Positions 1 to 7,099 are shown, counted from the first letter of the stretch. The stretch is DNA of 13,716 bases from Candidatus Brocadiaceae bacterium (GCA_030018855.1 JASEHG010000032.1:1-13716), one strand, 5' to 3'. Made by a program: numbers and translations. The notes: generated by a model not told the origin, from the sequence alone.

Positions 1-1003
1 TGGGTTCTTTCTTACGGATAGGTATTAAACCGTCTTCTCTGACCTCTAGTTTCTTTAGCTCCTTTTCTAGTGGGGTTTCTTCATCAGTCTGAGGCGGATT
101 ATCCCTTGCCGTTGGATTCGTCTCCCCCACCACAGGCCTTTCCGCATCGGCAAGGAGGGGGACATGCTTATCCTCCATTGGCGCCTGAGTCTCGGGTCTA
201 TCCGTCTGGCTGGCCAGCTTTTCGGCCTCGGGTGGTTCGGGTCTTCCTGACTCCGATTCCTTTACTTCCTGAAGCAGCTTTTCCACTTCAGCCTCTGTCA
301 GTTTTGGCTCCTGGGTAAGTGGTTCAGGTGCCGGCTCCTTCGCCTCGCTCAAGGTTGGGTCTTGAGGGACTGGTGTTACCTCCTGGGCGATATACGCCTG
401 AGGTGTGCCAGGCGTACTGGCCGCTACCTCTTCTGCCATGCCTTCCCCTTCAGAAGCCCCTCCTTCTCCCTGGACACCCTGGGCCTCTTTCTGGGGGGTC
501 CCTTCTGCTACAAGGGCCTGGGGCGCCTCTCCCTCTGGCGTCTCGGATGGCCCCTGGGCCTCCCCAGGAGAGCCGCCCAGGGAGGGGGCCTCGGAAGTCC
601 CCTCTAACCTTGGACGATCATCACTCCCCCCTGGTATCGTGTCCCTGGCCTGCGTCCCTTTCTCTCCAACCCTTTCTGTCTCTACCTTAACCTCTTCATC
701 TGTGGGACTTCCGCCGGTGTCCACAAACTGCAATCTCTTCTTTAAATCCTCTTTAAGGGCCTCTTCCCCCCCTTCGGGGGGCAGGGGTTGTTTCTCTTGC
801 GCCGGTGGGGACACCTCCGTCAGTTCCAGGGAGATAGGGTCTGAATTCGTCCCCCTGGTCTGCAAGGCCTGGGAGAGATACTGCCTTGTTGATTTACCTG
901 CGGGGAGAAAGAGTATAACCAGGACGTGAACGAGGGCAGAACCCAGGATAATTAGCCCTAGAAGTTTCTTGCCCTCTATCGCTACAGACTTCTTCACCAT
1001 CAT
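1..1003 (-). CDS. TonB-like energy transducer, N-terminal part (runs off left edge)
   Basis: The minus-strand frame is open from an ATG at 1003 to the window edge without a stop, giving 334 visible residues; the C-terminus lies outside. Residues 1-13 are short and basic, then one membrane segment (about 14-34) contains S22-x3-H26, the same Ser/His spacing as the TonB transmembrane motif that contacts ExbB/ExbD. After it comes a long periplasmic-type stretch rich in Pro, Glu, Gly and Gln (about 60-330) with no obvious fold, as expected for the extended TonB linker. TonB proteins carry proton-motive energy from ExbBD to outer-membrane receptors. The diagnostic C-terminal domain is not visible, so a TolA-like or other one-membrane-segment protein is possible. 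A second ATG directly follows the first (1000-998). AAAGGG lies about 9 bases upstream of the start, inside a perfect 12-base palindrome (1007-1018). Plus-strand ORFs over the same stretch read as low-complexity Pro/Ser/Leu and look like its antisense shadow. Confidence 0.72.
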   Translation of the reverse strand, partial: MMVKKSVAIEGKKLLGLIILGSALVHVLVILFLPAGKSTRQYLSQALQTRGTNSDPISLELTEVSPPAQEKQPLPPEGGEEALKEDLKKRLQFVDTGGSPTDEEVKVETERVGEKGTQARDTIPGGSDDRPRLEGTSEAPSLGGSPGEAQGPSETPEGEAPQALVAEGTPQKEAQGVQGEGGASEGEGMAEEVAASTPGTPQAYIAQEVTPVPQDPTLSEAKEPAPEPLTQEPKLTEAEVEKLLQEVKESESGRPEPPEAEKLASQTDRPETQAPMEDKHVPLLADAERPVVGETNPTARDNPPQTDEETPLEKELKKLEVREDGLIPIRKKEP

Positions 1004-1041
1004 GCGAAAGGGCCCTTTTAATAATCCTAAAGACTCCTGGA

Positions 1042-1070
1042 ATTTTAAGACAATACTCCCCCTTTGTCAA
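1042..1070 (-). promoter_or_regulatory. sigma70-type promoter for the TonB-like gene
   Basis: On the minus strand a perfect -35 TTGACA (1070-1065) is followed by a 17-base spacer and a -10 TAAAAT (1047-1042, 5 of 6 consensus). It lies about 40 bases upstream of the ATG at 1003, giving a short leader. Spacing and hexamers are near ideal. Confidence 0.7.
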
Positions 1071-1150
1071 TTGATTTGTCCATAAGGTAGGGTGGATTGG
1101 TAGCTTAGTGCTGGAGGCGTTAAGCCCTGCTAGAGGCTAGGGGGGAGGGA

Positions 1151-1216
1151 AAGAATAAAGAATACAGTAGTCAGAATTCAGAATATTCTGTATCCTGTAT
1201 TCCGAATTCCGAATTC
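1151..1216. repeat. AT-rich GAATTC-type repeat with inverted repeats; possible terminator of the cytochrome gene
   Basis: The stretch contains repeated GAATTC units, with tandem CCGAATT copies at 1202-1215. It also has a perfect 12-base palindrome CAGAATATTCTG (1179-1190) and an outer inverted pair, GAATACAG (1160-1167) with CTGTATTC (1195-1202). Read on the minus strand, the outer stem is followed by a T-rich tail (TTTATTCTT, 1159-1151), so it could end the cytochrome transcript, though the stem is AT-rich. It lies in the 238-base gap between two minus-strand genes, where I see no further coding sequence. Confidence 0.5.
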
Positions 1217-1241
1217 TAGTTCCAGCCCCCTGCCCCCTGTC

Positions 1242-1676
1242 TTACGCCTTCTTTTTGAAGAGTTTGTGGCAATTGCCACAGGACTGCCTTGCCTTTTCAA
1301 ACTCAAACTGGGCAATGTCCGTGGAGGATGCCTTAGCGGCGGCGTCAAACCTTTCTACCCTATAGTGAAAGTCCTCCCTTAGCCTCTTGAATTCCTCCTT
1401 CTCGGCGCTGGTCAGTCTAGCGGTTGAGAGGTCCACGTCACACAGCTTATGGCAGGCCACATCCAAGTCCTTCGCCAGGTTTGATGCCCTGGGAAGGTCT
1501 CCTGCCATAAGGGCGTCTTCCACCTTGTTTAGGAACTCATCTAACTTCTTCATTGTAGATTTTACCTCAGGCGTGGCGGAGCGGAAGACATCCTCTCCAC
1601 AAACCACCGAACCTGTAATCAGCAAGACCCCCACTCCACTTAAGACGGAAAGATAAAGTCTATTCATTTTAATCAT
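1242..1676 (-). CDS. small secreted monoheme cytochrome c (class II / c'-like)
   Basis: The predicted protein has 144 residues: an N-terminal signal peptide (about residues 1-26, basic start then a Leu/Val/Gly-rich core), then a charged, mostly helical domain. One heme-binding motif CGNCH lies near the C-terminus (residues 133-137), followed by a lysine-rich tail. A single CxxCH close to the C-terminus of a roughly 120-residue helical protein is the arrangement of class II cytochromes (cytochrome c', c556), which form four-helix bundles in the periplasm. Electron transfer or gas/ligand binding is the likely role; the partner is unknown. The upstream cysteines (VACHKLC) do not form a second CxxCH. 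I chose ATG 1676 because GGGAG lies 8 bases before it. ATG 1667 and an upstream TTG at 1691 (also with a GGAG) are alternatives; all keep the signal peptide. The mature N-terminus has no good lipobox. Confidence 0.8.
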   Translation of the reverse strand: MIKMNRLYLSVLSGVGVLLITGSVVCGEDVFRSATPEVKSTMKKLDEFLNKVEDALMAGDLPRASNLAKDLDVACHKLCDVDLSTARLTSAEKEEFKRLREDFHYRVERFDAAAKASSTDIAQFEFEKARQSCGNCHKLFKKKA

Positions 1677-1721
1677 CCTAATATCTCCCAAAAATCTCTC
1701 CCCCGATAGCCTTGAAAAGGT

Positions 1722-1750
1722 AGTTTACGTAAGACAGATGGTTTTGTCAA
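1722..1750 (-). promoter_or_regulatory. sigma70-type promoter for the cytochrome gene
   Basis: The minus strand shows a perfect -35 TTGACA (1750-1745), a 17-base spacer and a -10 TAAACT (1727-1722, 4 of 6). It lies about 45 bases upstream of ATG 1676. The architecture matches the promoter of the neighbouring TonB-like gene, whose -35 is identical. Confidence 0.6.
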
Positions 1751-1803
1751 TAGGATACCGTCAGCAGTGGCCAGTGGTTAGTTATTGCACGTTGTAAATT
1801 AAA

Positions 1804-1844
1804 AGGAGGTGGCACATTTGCTTTTACTAAGGTGTTTGATATGA
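1804..1844 (+). promoter_or_regulatory. strong ribosome binding site with an 8-codon mini-ORF overlapping the next start
   Basis: A perfect Shine-Dalgarno AGGAGG (1804-1809) is too far (31 bases) from the glycosyltransferase ATG at 1841. It sits 8 bases before a TTG at 1818, which opens an 8-codon frame reading MLLLRCLI and ending at TGA 1842-1844. That stop overlaps the ATG at 1841 as ATGA. This could be a leader peptide that couples translation to the gene, or simply a displaced ribosome site. The glycosyltransferase also has its own weaker AAGG (1829-1832), 8 bases before ATG 1841. Confidence 0.35.
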
Positions 1845-3451
1845 TAAGAGACATGCAGAGTAGTAGGGTACATATCATAATACTGATTGCCTTCTCGTCC
1901 CTCTTATACCTCCCCCTCCTGGGCAAACCAGACCTGTGGAACAGTTCGGAACTCCGCTACGCCCAGGTAGCAAAAGAGACGTTTGAGAACGGTCATTGGG
2001 TGGTGCCGTACTATAATGGAGAGGTATATTACAACAAGCCACCCCTCTTCTTTTCTACGGTGGCTTTAATAAGTAAGTTCACCGGGCAGGTAACAGAGTT
2101 AACCGCACGATTACCATCTGCCCTCTGTGCCTTGGGTACAGTAGTGGTCACCTACTTTCTGGGCAAACACCTCTTTGGTCCCAGGGCGGGGTTGTTAGCC
2201 GGCCTGATACTAGCTTCTTCTCCCAAGTTTCACAGCTATGCGCGAGCGGTGCGACTAGACACCATGAACACCTTCCTCATCGCCTCTGCCCTGACGTCGT
2301 TTTACTACGGATACACATATAAGCAGAGGAGCTACCTGCTCCTGGCGGGCCTAGTAACCGGCCTGGCAATGCTAACCAAGGGACCGCTTATCCTCTATTT
2401 CTTGGGGGCCAGTGTAGTCTGCTATCTCGTTTACTGCCGCGACCTGAGATTCCTACTGAGCAGGGATTCCCTCTTAGGCATTATCGTTATCCTATTAACC
2501 ATCTCTACCTGGACGTTACTTGCCTACATGGAAGCAGGCAGTAGTTACTTCGGCGGGTTCGTGGCAGAGAATTTCACAAGATACGAGGAGAAACATATCC
2601 ACCCAGAAGTCATCCCCAAATACATAGGAGACATATTTATTGGCGCAGCGCCGTGGTCCTTCCTCTTCCCCCTTGTCCTCTACCGCCATTTTTCAGATGG
2701 GAAAGAGCCCGGGGTGTCAGCCCCCAGACCGTATGGTATGGGGCCGTCAAAGAAATCGCCGTTTCTCGTGATCTGGGTGGTCGTCATGTTCCTGAGTTTC
2801 TGCCTGACCTTTACGAGGAGAAGCCCCTACCTCCTCGTAATCTACCCCCCCCTTGCAATCCTGGTTGCCCAATTATTTGACACGCACATCTTGAGCCTGA
2901 GACAAATTAGCCAACCAAGAGTATATACCTACGTCTTGTGCCTAACGGCCGTTGTCATTGGGCTCCTTACAGGCAAGGCCGCCGACAATCCTATTATTAG
3001 CACCCAATACGTAGTAACTGCCACCCTGGTGAGTATCGCATTCTTAGCCCTGGTTGGGATTTTAAGTCTCCGCAGCAAATCTCTTCATCTCCTTTTTGTC
3101 TCTAGCCTCATATCACTAAGCGTCTGTGCAGTCTCAATGGATATTTATTTCTTACCGAAGATAAATGAACGGGTGTCCACCAAGGTTTTATGCAAAGAGA
3201 TACAAAACCTGGCGAAAGACGGTGCGGCCATTGGTATTTACAAGGAACCAGCCATGCGCTATACCTTTTACACAGATGCCCGCGTCCATCCCATCCCCTC
3301 GGAAGACGTCCTGGCCAGCTTCCTTGATTCCTCAAAGAGGGCCTACTGCCTCATTAGCCTGGAAAACTACCAGTCCCTGAAAGAACACACCTCCTCTCTC
3401 CGGACAAAGGAGTTGACGTCAGACAAGAGGTATTTGGCAGTCTTTAAATGA
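1841..3451 (+). CDS. ArnT/PMT-type membrane glycosyltransferase (GT39/GT83 family)
   Basis: The protein has 536 residues, is very hydrophobic, and has many membrane segments across its first 430 residues, ending in a small soluble C-terminal domain (about 435-536). The first periplasmic loop carries the family pattern: KPDLWNSSELRYA (residues 29-41, with the acidic residue of the E-x-RYA motif) and YNKPPLF (64-70). These match the catalytic loop of ArnT and protein O-mannosyltransferases, inverting enzymes that take a sugar from a polyprenyl-phosphate donor on the periplasmic side of the inner membrane. The acceptor (lipid A, another glycolipid or protein) cannot be told from sequence. A GTG at 1832 is an alternative start but has no properly spaced ribosome site; ATG 1841 has AAGG at 8 bases. 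The neighbouring lptD fits an envelope role but has its own promoter. Confidence 0.82.
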   Translation: MIRDMQSSRVHIIILIAFSSLLYLPLLGKPDLWNSSELRYAQVAKETFENGHWVVPYYNGEVYYNKPPLFFSTVALISKFTGQVTELTARLPSALCALGTVVVTYFLGKHLFGPRAGLLAGLILASSPKFHSYARAVRLDTMNTFLIASALTSFYYGYTYKQRSYLLLAGLVTGLAMLTKGPLILYFLGASVVCYLVYCRDLRFLLSRDSLLGIIVILLTISTWTLLAYMEAGSSYFGGFVAENFTRYEEKHIHPEVIPKYIGDIFIGAAPWSFLFPLVLYRHFSDGKEPGVSAPRPYGMGPSKKSPFLVIWVVVMFLSFCLTFTRRSPYLLVIYPPLAILVAQLFDTHILSLRQISQPRVYTYVLCLTAVVIGLLTGKAADNPIISTQYVVTATLVSIAFLALVGILSLRSKSLHLLFVSSLISLSVCAVSMDIYFLPKINERVSTKVLCKEIQNLAKDGAAIGIYKEPAMRYTFYTDARVHPIPSEDVLASFLDSSKRAYCLISLENYQSLKEHTSSLRTKELTSDKRYLAVFK

Positions 3452-3456
3452 GTGCT

Positions 3457-3482
3457 TAGGGGCACGGCGTGCCGTGCCCCTA
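3457..3482. repeat. perfect GC-rich palindrome, possible transcript end or REP-like element
   Basis: Arms TAGGGGCACGGC (3457-3468) and GCCGTGCCCCTA (3471-3482) are perfectly complementary around a central GT. It starts 5 bases after the TGA of the glycosyltransferase. No T-run follows, so it is a poor Rho-independent terminator, but it would stabilise an mRNA end. Its outer sequence TAGGGGC resembles the element at the right window edge. Confidence 0.7.
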
Positions 3483-3511
3483 CGTTATAACCAAGAAGTT
3501 GTCCGTTGTCA

Positions 3512-3534
3512 GTAAGGGGGCTTTGCCCCCTTAC
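3512..3534 (+). terminator. hairpin, possible terminator of the glycosyltransferase transcript
   Basis: A 10-base stem (GTAAGGGGGC 3512-3521 with GCCCCCTTAC 3525-3534) closes a TTT loop and is followed by CTCTTT, a short pyrimidine tract rather than a clean T-run. Stem strength is high and the position is right; the weak tail makes termination uncertain. Confidence 0.4.
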
Positions 3535-3593
3535 CTCTTTACCCTGAACCAATAAAGAAACAAGAGGCATACCCGAACCCTGGAAGTGGGCAG

Positions 3594-3648
3594 TTTTGGG
3601 TCTCCCTACCCAAAACCTCCTAAGTCTTTGTGGGTCAGGAGACCCACA
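3594..3648. repeat. two hairpins that can re-pair into one longer stem
   Basis: Hairpin A pairs TTTTGGGT (3594-3601) with ACCCAAAA (3608-3615). Hairpin B pairs TGTGGGTC (3629-3636) with GACCCACA (3641-3648). As an alternative, GGGTCTCC (3598-3605) pairs perfectly with GGAGACCC (3638-3645), and ACCC (3608-3611) with GGGT (3632-3635), making one imperfect long stem. It lies upstream of the lptD promoter, so it is not in the lptD leader. Confidence 0.55.
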
Positions 3649-3714
3649 GCCACCCTCTGTTAGGGTTAAACAATAGTCTCTCTATATATTCCACATGTCC
3701 AGCGGCTTTTTTGT

Positions 3715-3742
3715 TTGACTTACATTGCGGGGACAATATAAT
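3715..3742 (+). promoter_or_regulatory. sigma70-type promoter for lptD and probably the genes after it
   Basis: A -35 TTGACT (3715-3720, 5 of 6) is followed by a 16-base spacer and a perfect -10 TATAAT (3737-3742). The start codon at 3775 is 32 bases further, after an AAGGGAGG ribosome site (3755-3762). This is the best promoter on the plus strand here and no comparable one was noticed before the later genes. Confidence 0.72.
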
Positions 3743-3774
3743 CTTAAGTTTCCGAAGGGAGGCATTATAAAAAG

Positions 3775-4602
3775 ATGACTGCGCCCTTTTCCTCGGCGGC
3801 CCTGCCACTTCGTCGGGGGTGGCTTTGTTACCTGGTCTTAGGGCTTGCTATCTGGTTGACTTCTGGGCCCTCGGCCCTCTCTCAGGGGATTATAACCCTG
3901 GAGACCACTCCGTACCCCATTAACCTCACCGCAGAATCTATAAGCACCTGGCAAAAAGAAGGAGTAAGGGTCTTTTTGGCCAATAATAATGTATGGATTA
4001 CCCAGGGAAAGGTACTGATAACTGCTAACCAGGCCGCTCTCCTGTTCTACGAACAGGAGGCCTTTCAGCAGAAAGAGGCAAAGGTGGATGTATATTGCGA
4101 GACGGACGTCACGCTTGTACAGGATAAGGACGTCCAGCATTATGAACAACTCTTTGTCCACCTGGATACTGCGTCAGGGTTTGTGGTTAACCCCAGCATC
4201 GGTAAAGTTCTGACCTATGAGGATGAACAGCCCACGGCCATCTACATGCGGGCAGTGAAGATAAGAGACCAGCGGAGGGGGGAATTCACCTCCAGAGAAC
4301 CCGTGGTACACGTGGGTAAAGCGCCCGGCACAATAGATATAGTGGCCGACGATATAGATAGCTGGGTGGAGGGGAATCAAAGGATAGTATCGGCCCTGGG
4401 GAACGTGGTGCTCCAGAAAGACGCTATAACTGTGGAGGCCGACAATGCCATCCTGTGGTTTGAGGAAGAGAAATCAGACGGAAAGAAAAAACATGTATTT
4501 AAGGAACTCTATGCGGAGGGGAACGTTACTTTAAAGTCCCCGGAGGACGTCAGAAAGGCCGATAAAATCTTCCAGAGTCTTGTCGAGAAGAAAGCCATAT
4601 AG
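3775..4602 (+). CDS. lptD: LPS assembly protein LptD, N-terminal part (signal peptide and LptA-like/OstA domain), ended by an in-frame TAG
   Basis: The 275-residue product starts with a basic stretch and a signal-peptide core (residues 13-30), probably cleaved after ALS (34-36). It continues with an LptA/OstA-type beta-jellyroll: repeated units such as NNNVWITQGKVLITANQA, then GNVVLQKDAITVEADNA (about 208-224) and AEGNVTLKSPEDV near the end, with the V-x-A-D-x-A pattern of the family. In LptD this periplasmic domain receives lipopolysaccharide from the LptA bridge. The frame stops at TAG 4600-4602, but the next ORF is in the same frame, with no other stop between, and continues LptD homology. 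Alone this fragment would be a secreted LptA-like protein without a barrel; I read it as the first third of one 925-codon lptD. Confidence 0.75.
   Translation: MTAPFSSAALPLRRGWLCYLVLGLAIWLTSGPSALSQGIITLETTPYPINLTAESISTWQKEGVRVFLANNNVWITQGKVLITANQAALLFYEQEAFQQKEAKVDVYCETDVTLVQDKDVQHYEQLFVHLDTASGFVVNPSIGKVLTYEDEQPTAIYMRAVKIRDQRRGEFTSREPVVHVGKAPGTIDIVADDIDSWVEGNQRIVSALGNVVLQKDAITVEADNAILWFEEEKSDGKKKHVFKELYAEGNVTLKSPEDVRKADKIFQSLVEKKAI
4600..4602 (+). other. single in-frame TAG interrupting lptD
   Basis: Both flanking ORFs are in the same frame, and the eight codons after TAG (4603-4626) read INPWIKTK straight into the second ORF. One base change would restore a 925-residue LptD. TAG also ends lptD, nadK and korA in this window, so it is an ordinary stop here and not a reassigned codon. 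Confidence 0.85.
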
Positions 4603-4626
4603 ATAAACCCCTGGATAAAGACCAAA

Positions 4627-6552
4627 ATGCCTGAACCACCTTTCCTCCCTATTTATATGGGAGGAAAAGAGGCCAAACAGATAGACCAGGACCACATGAT
4701 AGTAAAAGATGCCTACTTTACCACCTGCAACTTCGGCCACCCGCACTACCGTTTTAATAGCCGTAATTTAACCATAACCCAGAGGAAGACGCCTGTTGAA
4801 TCCTACTCAGAAATAGTGGCAAGGCATAACACCTTCCGTGTGGGAGAACGCCCCGTAGCTTACTTGCCCAAATATACCTACGATACCCGCACCAAGAGCT
4901 CTTTTTTTAAGGGTTTTGGGGCAAGCAGTTCCAACCGCCTTGGACTCGCCCTGACTACCACATGGGACCCCCTGGCCCTGGGCGTCTTTCCGGAATTAAA
5001 CCGCTGGATGCACACGGTTGTTAAACTTGACTACCTATCCAAAAGGGGACCGGCGGAGGGGACAGAGATTTTTTATAAGCGCCCCAATATGGATGGCTAC
5101 CTGGAGACCTTCTATGTTAAAGACCATGCCGAAACAGACCAGACAACAGGGCTACCCGTACCGCACGAAAACAGGGGCAGGTTGCTCTGGCGACACAGGC
5201 AACACATAAACAAGGAATGGAGGGCAGACGCCGAGTTGTCTTATCTGAGCGATAGGGCGTTCCTCAGGGAATTCTACGAACCAGAATTTAAAACGGGGAA
5301 GGCGCAGGAGACCGACCTCTACTTCAGGAGGTTACAGGATAATGAAGGCCTTACCTTCCTCGCAAAGAAACAGATACACAGCTTTGACACAGGAACTGAG
5401 GCCCTACCCCAGCTAGGCTACCAACTAATCAGCCAGCCTCTCTGGGAAGATAGGCTGAACCTATCCTCCCAGTCATCGCTTGGGTATCTTGACTTCCACA
5501 TAGATGATAAAATGAATACCCTGGACCCTGCCCGCTACCAGAAACTCAAGAGGACCACCGGAAGTAGTATACGCATGGACACCGACAACACCCTAAGCTG
5601 GCCCTTCCAGCTCTGGATAGCGCAGTTCAGACCCTTTGTGGGGAGCAGGGTGACTGCCTACAGTAAAAGTACAAAGGACCAGGGACCTAATGATGGCCCA
5701 GCTGTGGGAAGGCTGGCCACCTCCCTGGGTCTGGACGCCAGTACCAATTTCTGGCGGATTTACAGCACGGAAAGCAAGCTATTCAATATAAACAAACTAA
5801 AGCATGTCATCACACCGGACCTCCGCTGGGAGGTAGGCCCAACGGTTACAAAAAACCCCGACCACCTCCTCCAGTATGAGCCGTCTGACGGACTGAGCAA
5901 ATATAATGCCCTCGTCTTCGGGATAAGGAACCGTTTCCAGACCCGCAGGGGACCCTCCTCACAGCTAAGGACGGTAGACCTGCTGGACCTGGACCTGGAG
6001 GTACACCTCCTGACCTCCCCGTCAGACGGGCCCGAAGGAAATACCACCCACTATGTAGGGAATGCCGAAGGATCCCTCATCCCAAAAAAACATAGTTTCC
6101 TTCAACCCGATATTAGGGCTCAACTGACAGACAGGCTAGCCCTGACCTCTGAGAGGAGTGAGTTTAACCTGGATGACTTTAGGTTTGACTTCTATAACGT
6201 TGGCATAACCTTTCAAAATTCACCTAAATGGTACCAGTTCCTGGGTTACCGCTTTATCAGGGATACTAGTTCCACTGTGATGGTAAATACAAATTTGCTG
6301 GTAAAGGAAAAATGGAGCCTAAGCTTGGGAGAGGTGTATGATTTCAAGCCACGGAGTTTCACGGGGGCCGCTAAAGATGCCCGGAGCCTTGCTACCTCAA
6401 TAATTCTGGGCAGACGCTCCCATGACTTTACTGGCTCACTTTATCTAGTCTTTGACGCAGTAAACAAGAACACCTCCATTGGGTTCAATATCACACCCGT
6501 AGGCGTTCAACGGTCCGCTGGGCGGACATTCTCCTTTGCTCCAACTCCGTAG
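4627..6552 (+). CDS. lptD: LPS assembly protein LptD, outer-membrane beta-barrel part, downstream of the in-frame TAG
   Basis: The ORF has 641 codons from its first ATG, though the same frame is open from 4603. Near its start, DAYFTTC (28-34) and the later ARHNTFRVGERPVAYLPKY (about 64-82) followed by FFKGFGASSSNRLGLAL match the LptD junction of the OstA domain and barrel (TTC motif, PVxYLP, then the G-F-x-x-S-S-x-x-G-L stretch). The rest alternates hydrophobic and polar residues as in a large barrel; the last strand is rich in aromatic residues (TFSFAPTP end). LptD with lipoprotein LptE inserts lipopolysaccharide into the outer leaflet. This ORF has no signal peptide and no good ribosome site at 4627, so it could not reach the outer membrane as a separate protein. 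That favours one gene broken by a nonsense change or sequence error, or one read through. Confidence 0.8.
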   Translation: MPEPPFLPIYMGGKEAKQIDQDHMIVKDAYFTTCNFGHPHYRFNSRNLTITQRKTPVESYSEIVARHNTFRVGERPVAYLPKYTYDTRTKSSFFKGFGASSSNRLGLALTTTWDPLALGVFPELNRWMHTVVKLDYLSKRGPAEGTEIFYKRPNMDGYLETFYVKDHAETDQTTGLPVPHENRGRLLWRHRQHINKEWRADAELSYLSDRAFLREFYEPEFKTGKAQETDLYFRRLQDNEGLTFLAKKQIHSFDTGTEALPQLGYQLISQPLWEDRLNLSSQSSLGYLDFHIDDKMNTLDPARYQKLKRTTGSSIRMDTDNTLSWPFQLWIAQFRPFVGSRVTAYSKSTKDQGPNDGPAVGRLATSLGLDASTNFWRIYSTESKLFNINKLKHVITPDLRWEVGPTVTKNPDHLLQYEPSDGLSKYNALVFGIRNRFQTRRGPSSQLRTVDLLDLDLEVHLLTSPSDGPEGNTTHYVGNAEGSLIPKKHSFLQPDIRAQLTDRLALTSERSEFNLDDFRFDFYNVGITFQNSPKWYQFLGYRFIRDTSSTVMVNTNLLVKEKWSLSLGEVYDFKPRSFTGAAKDARSLATSIILGRRSHDFTGSLYLVFDAVNKNTSIGFNITPVGVQRSAGRTFSFAPTP

Positions 6553-6564
6553 GAGAGAACTTAT

Positions 6565-7053
6565 ATGACCAAGGCAATTTATCCAGGTACTTTTGACCCC
6601 CTGACATACGGCCATCTAGACCTCATTGAGAGGGGCAGCAAGGTATTTGACGAGCTGATAGTGGCCATAGGTGAAAACCCATTTAAAACACCCCTCTTTA
6701 CCGTGGCAGAACGGAAGCAGATGATACAGAAACACACACACCACCTCAAAAACGTAAAAGTGGACGCCTTTAGGGGGATGCTGGTAGATTACGTGCAGGG
6801 ACAGCACACGAACATCATCCTCAGGGGCATACGGACCGTCTCCGACTTTGAGGAGGAGTTTCAACGCGCCCTTACCAACCGCGTCCTCAAGAACGACCTG
6901 GAAACGGTCTTCATCATGACAAGTGAACAATACTCCTTTCTTAACTCCAAGTTAATAAAAGAGGCGGCAAGCCTTGGAGGGGATGTAAGTAAATTCGTCC
7001 CTCCAGAGGTAAAAAAGCAGTTAATTGCCAAGCTGAAGAAGAAGACCATCTAA
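6565..7053 (+). CDS. coaD: phosphopantetheine adenylyltransferase CoaD
   Basis: The product has 162 residues, the usual CoaD length. CoaD catalyses ATP + 4'-phosphopantetheine to dephospho-CoA + diphosphate, the penultimate step of coenzyme A synthesis, in the cytoplasm. The nucleotidyltransferase signature is intact: YPGTFDPLTYGH (residues 6-17, with T14-x-G-H17), then RGIRTVSDFEEE (87-98) and the C-terminal SFLNSKLIKEAA (124-135), corresponding to the family's S-S-x-x-I-K-E loop. The ATG has AGGAGAG 7 bases upstream, overlapping the end of lptD; the 12-base gap suggests co-transcription with lptD. Confidence 0.95.
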   Translation: MTKAIYPGTFDPLTYGHLDLIERGSKVFDELIVAIGENPFKTPLFTVAERKQMIQKHTHHLKNVKVDAFRGMLVDYVQGQHTNIILRGIRTVSDFEEEFQRALTNRVLKNDLETVFIMTSEQYSFLNSKLIKEAASLGGDVSKFVPPEVKKQLIAKLKKKTI

Positions 7054-7099
7054 AGAGATTAACCTGTGGACTCCTCTCTAAGAAACGTAGAGCCCCTAT

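Larger units (their letters stand above)
3452..3774. other. 323-base gap with four inverted repeats and the lptD promoter
   Basis: I see no coding sequence. From left to right the gap holds a GC-rich palindrome just after the glycosyltransferase stop, a second hairpin, a pair of mutually complementary hairpins, about 60 bases with no clear feature including a T-run, and the lptD promoter and ribosome site. The density of inverted repeats suggests transcript ends or insertions of small palindromic elements. Confidence 0.6.

Noticed and set aside
70..929. Several plus-strand ORFs of 81-174 codons, rich in Pro, Ser and Leu
   Set aside because: They lie opposite the long open minus-strand frame, which has a TonB-like N-terminus, promoter and ribosome site. 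Their composition is that of antisense to Pro/Glu-rich coding DNA.
1832..1840. GTG 1832 as start of the glycosyltransferase
   Set aside because: No ribosome site at suitable distance; ATG 1841 has AAGG at 8 bases. The difference is only three residues.
3705..3716. T-run as a Rho-independent terminator
   Set aside because: No stable stem directly precedes it; part of it overlaps the -35 region of the lptD promoter.
4600..4602. TAG as a reassigned sense codon in this organism
   Set aside because: TAG also ends lptD (6550-6552), nadK (10933-10935) and korA (12249-12251) in the window, each followed at once or within a few bases by the next gene, so it acts as an ordinary stop.
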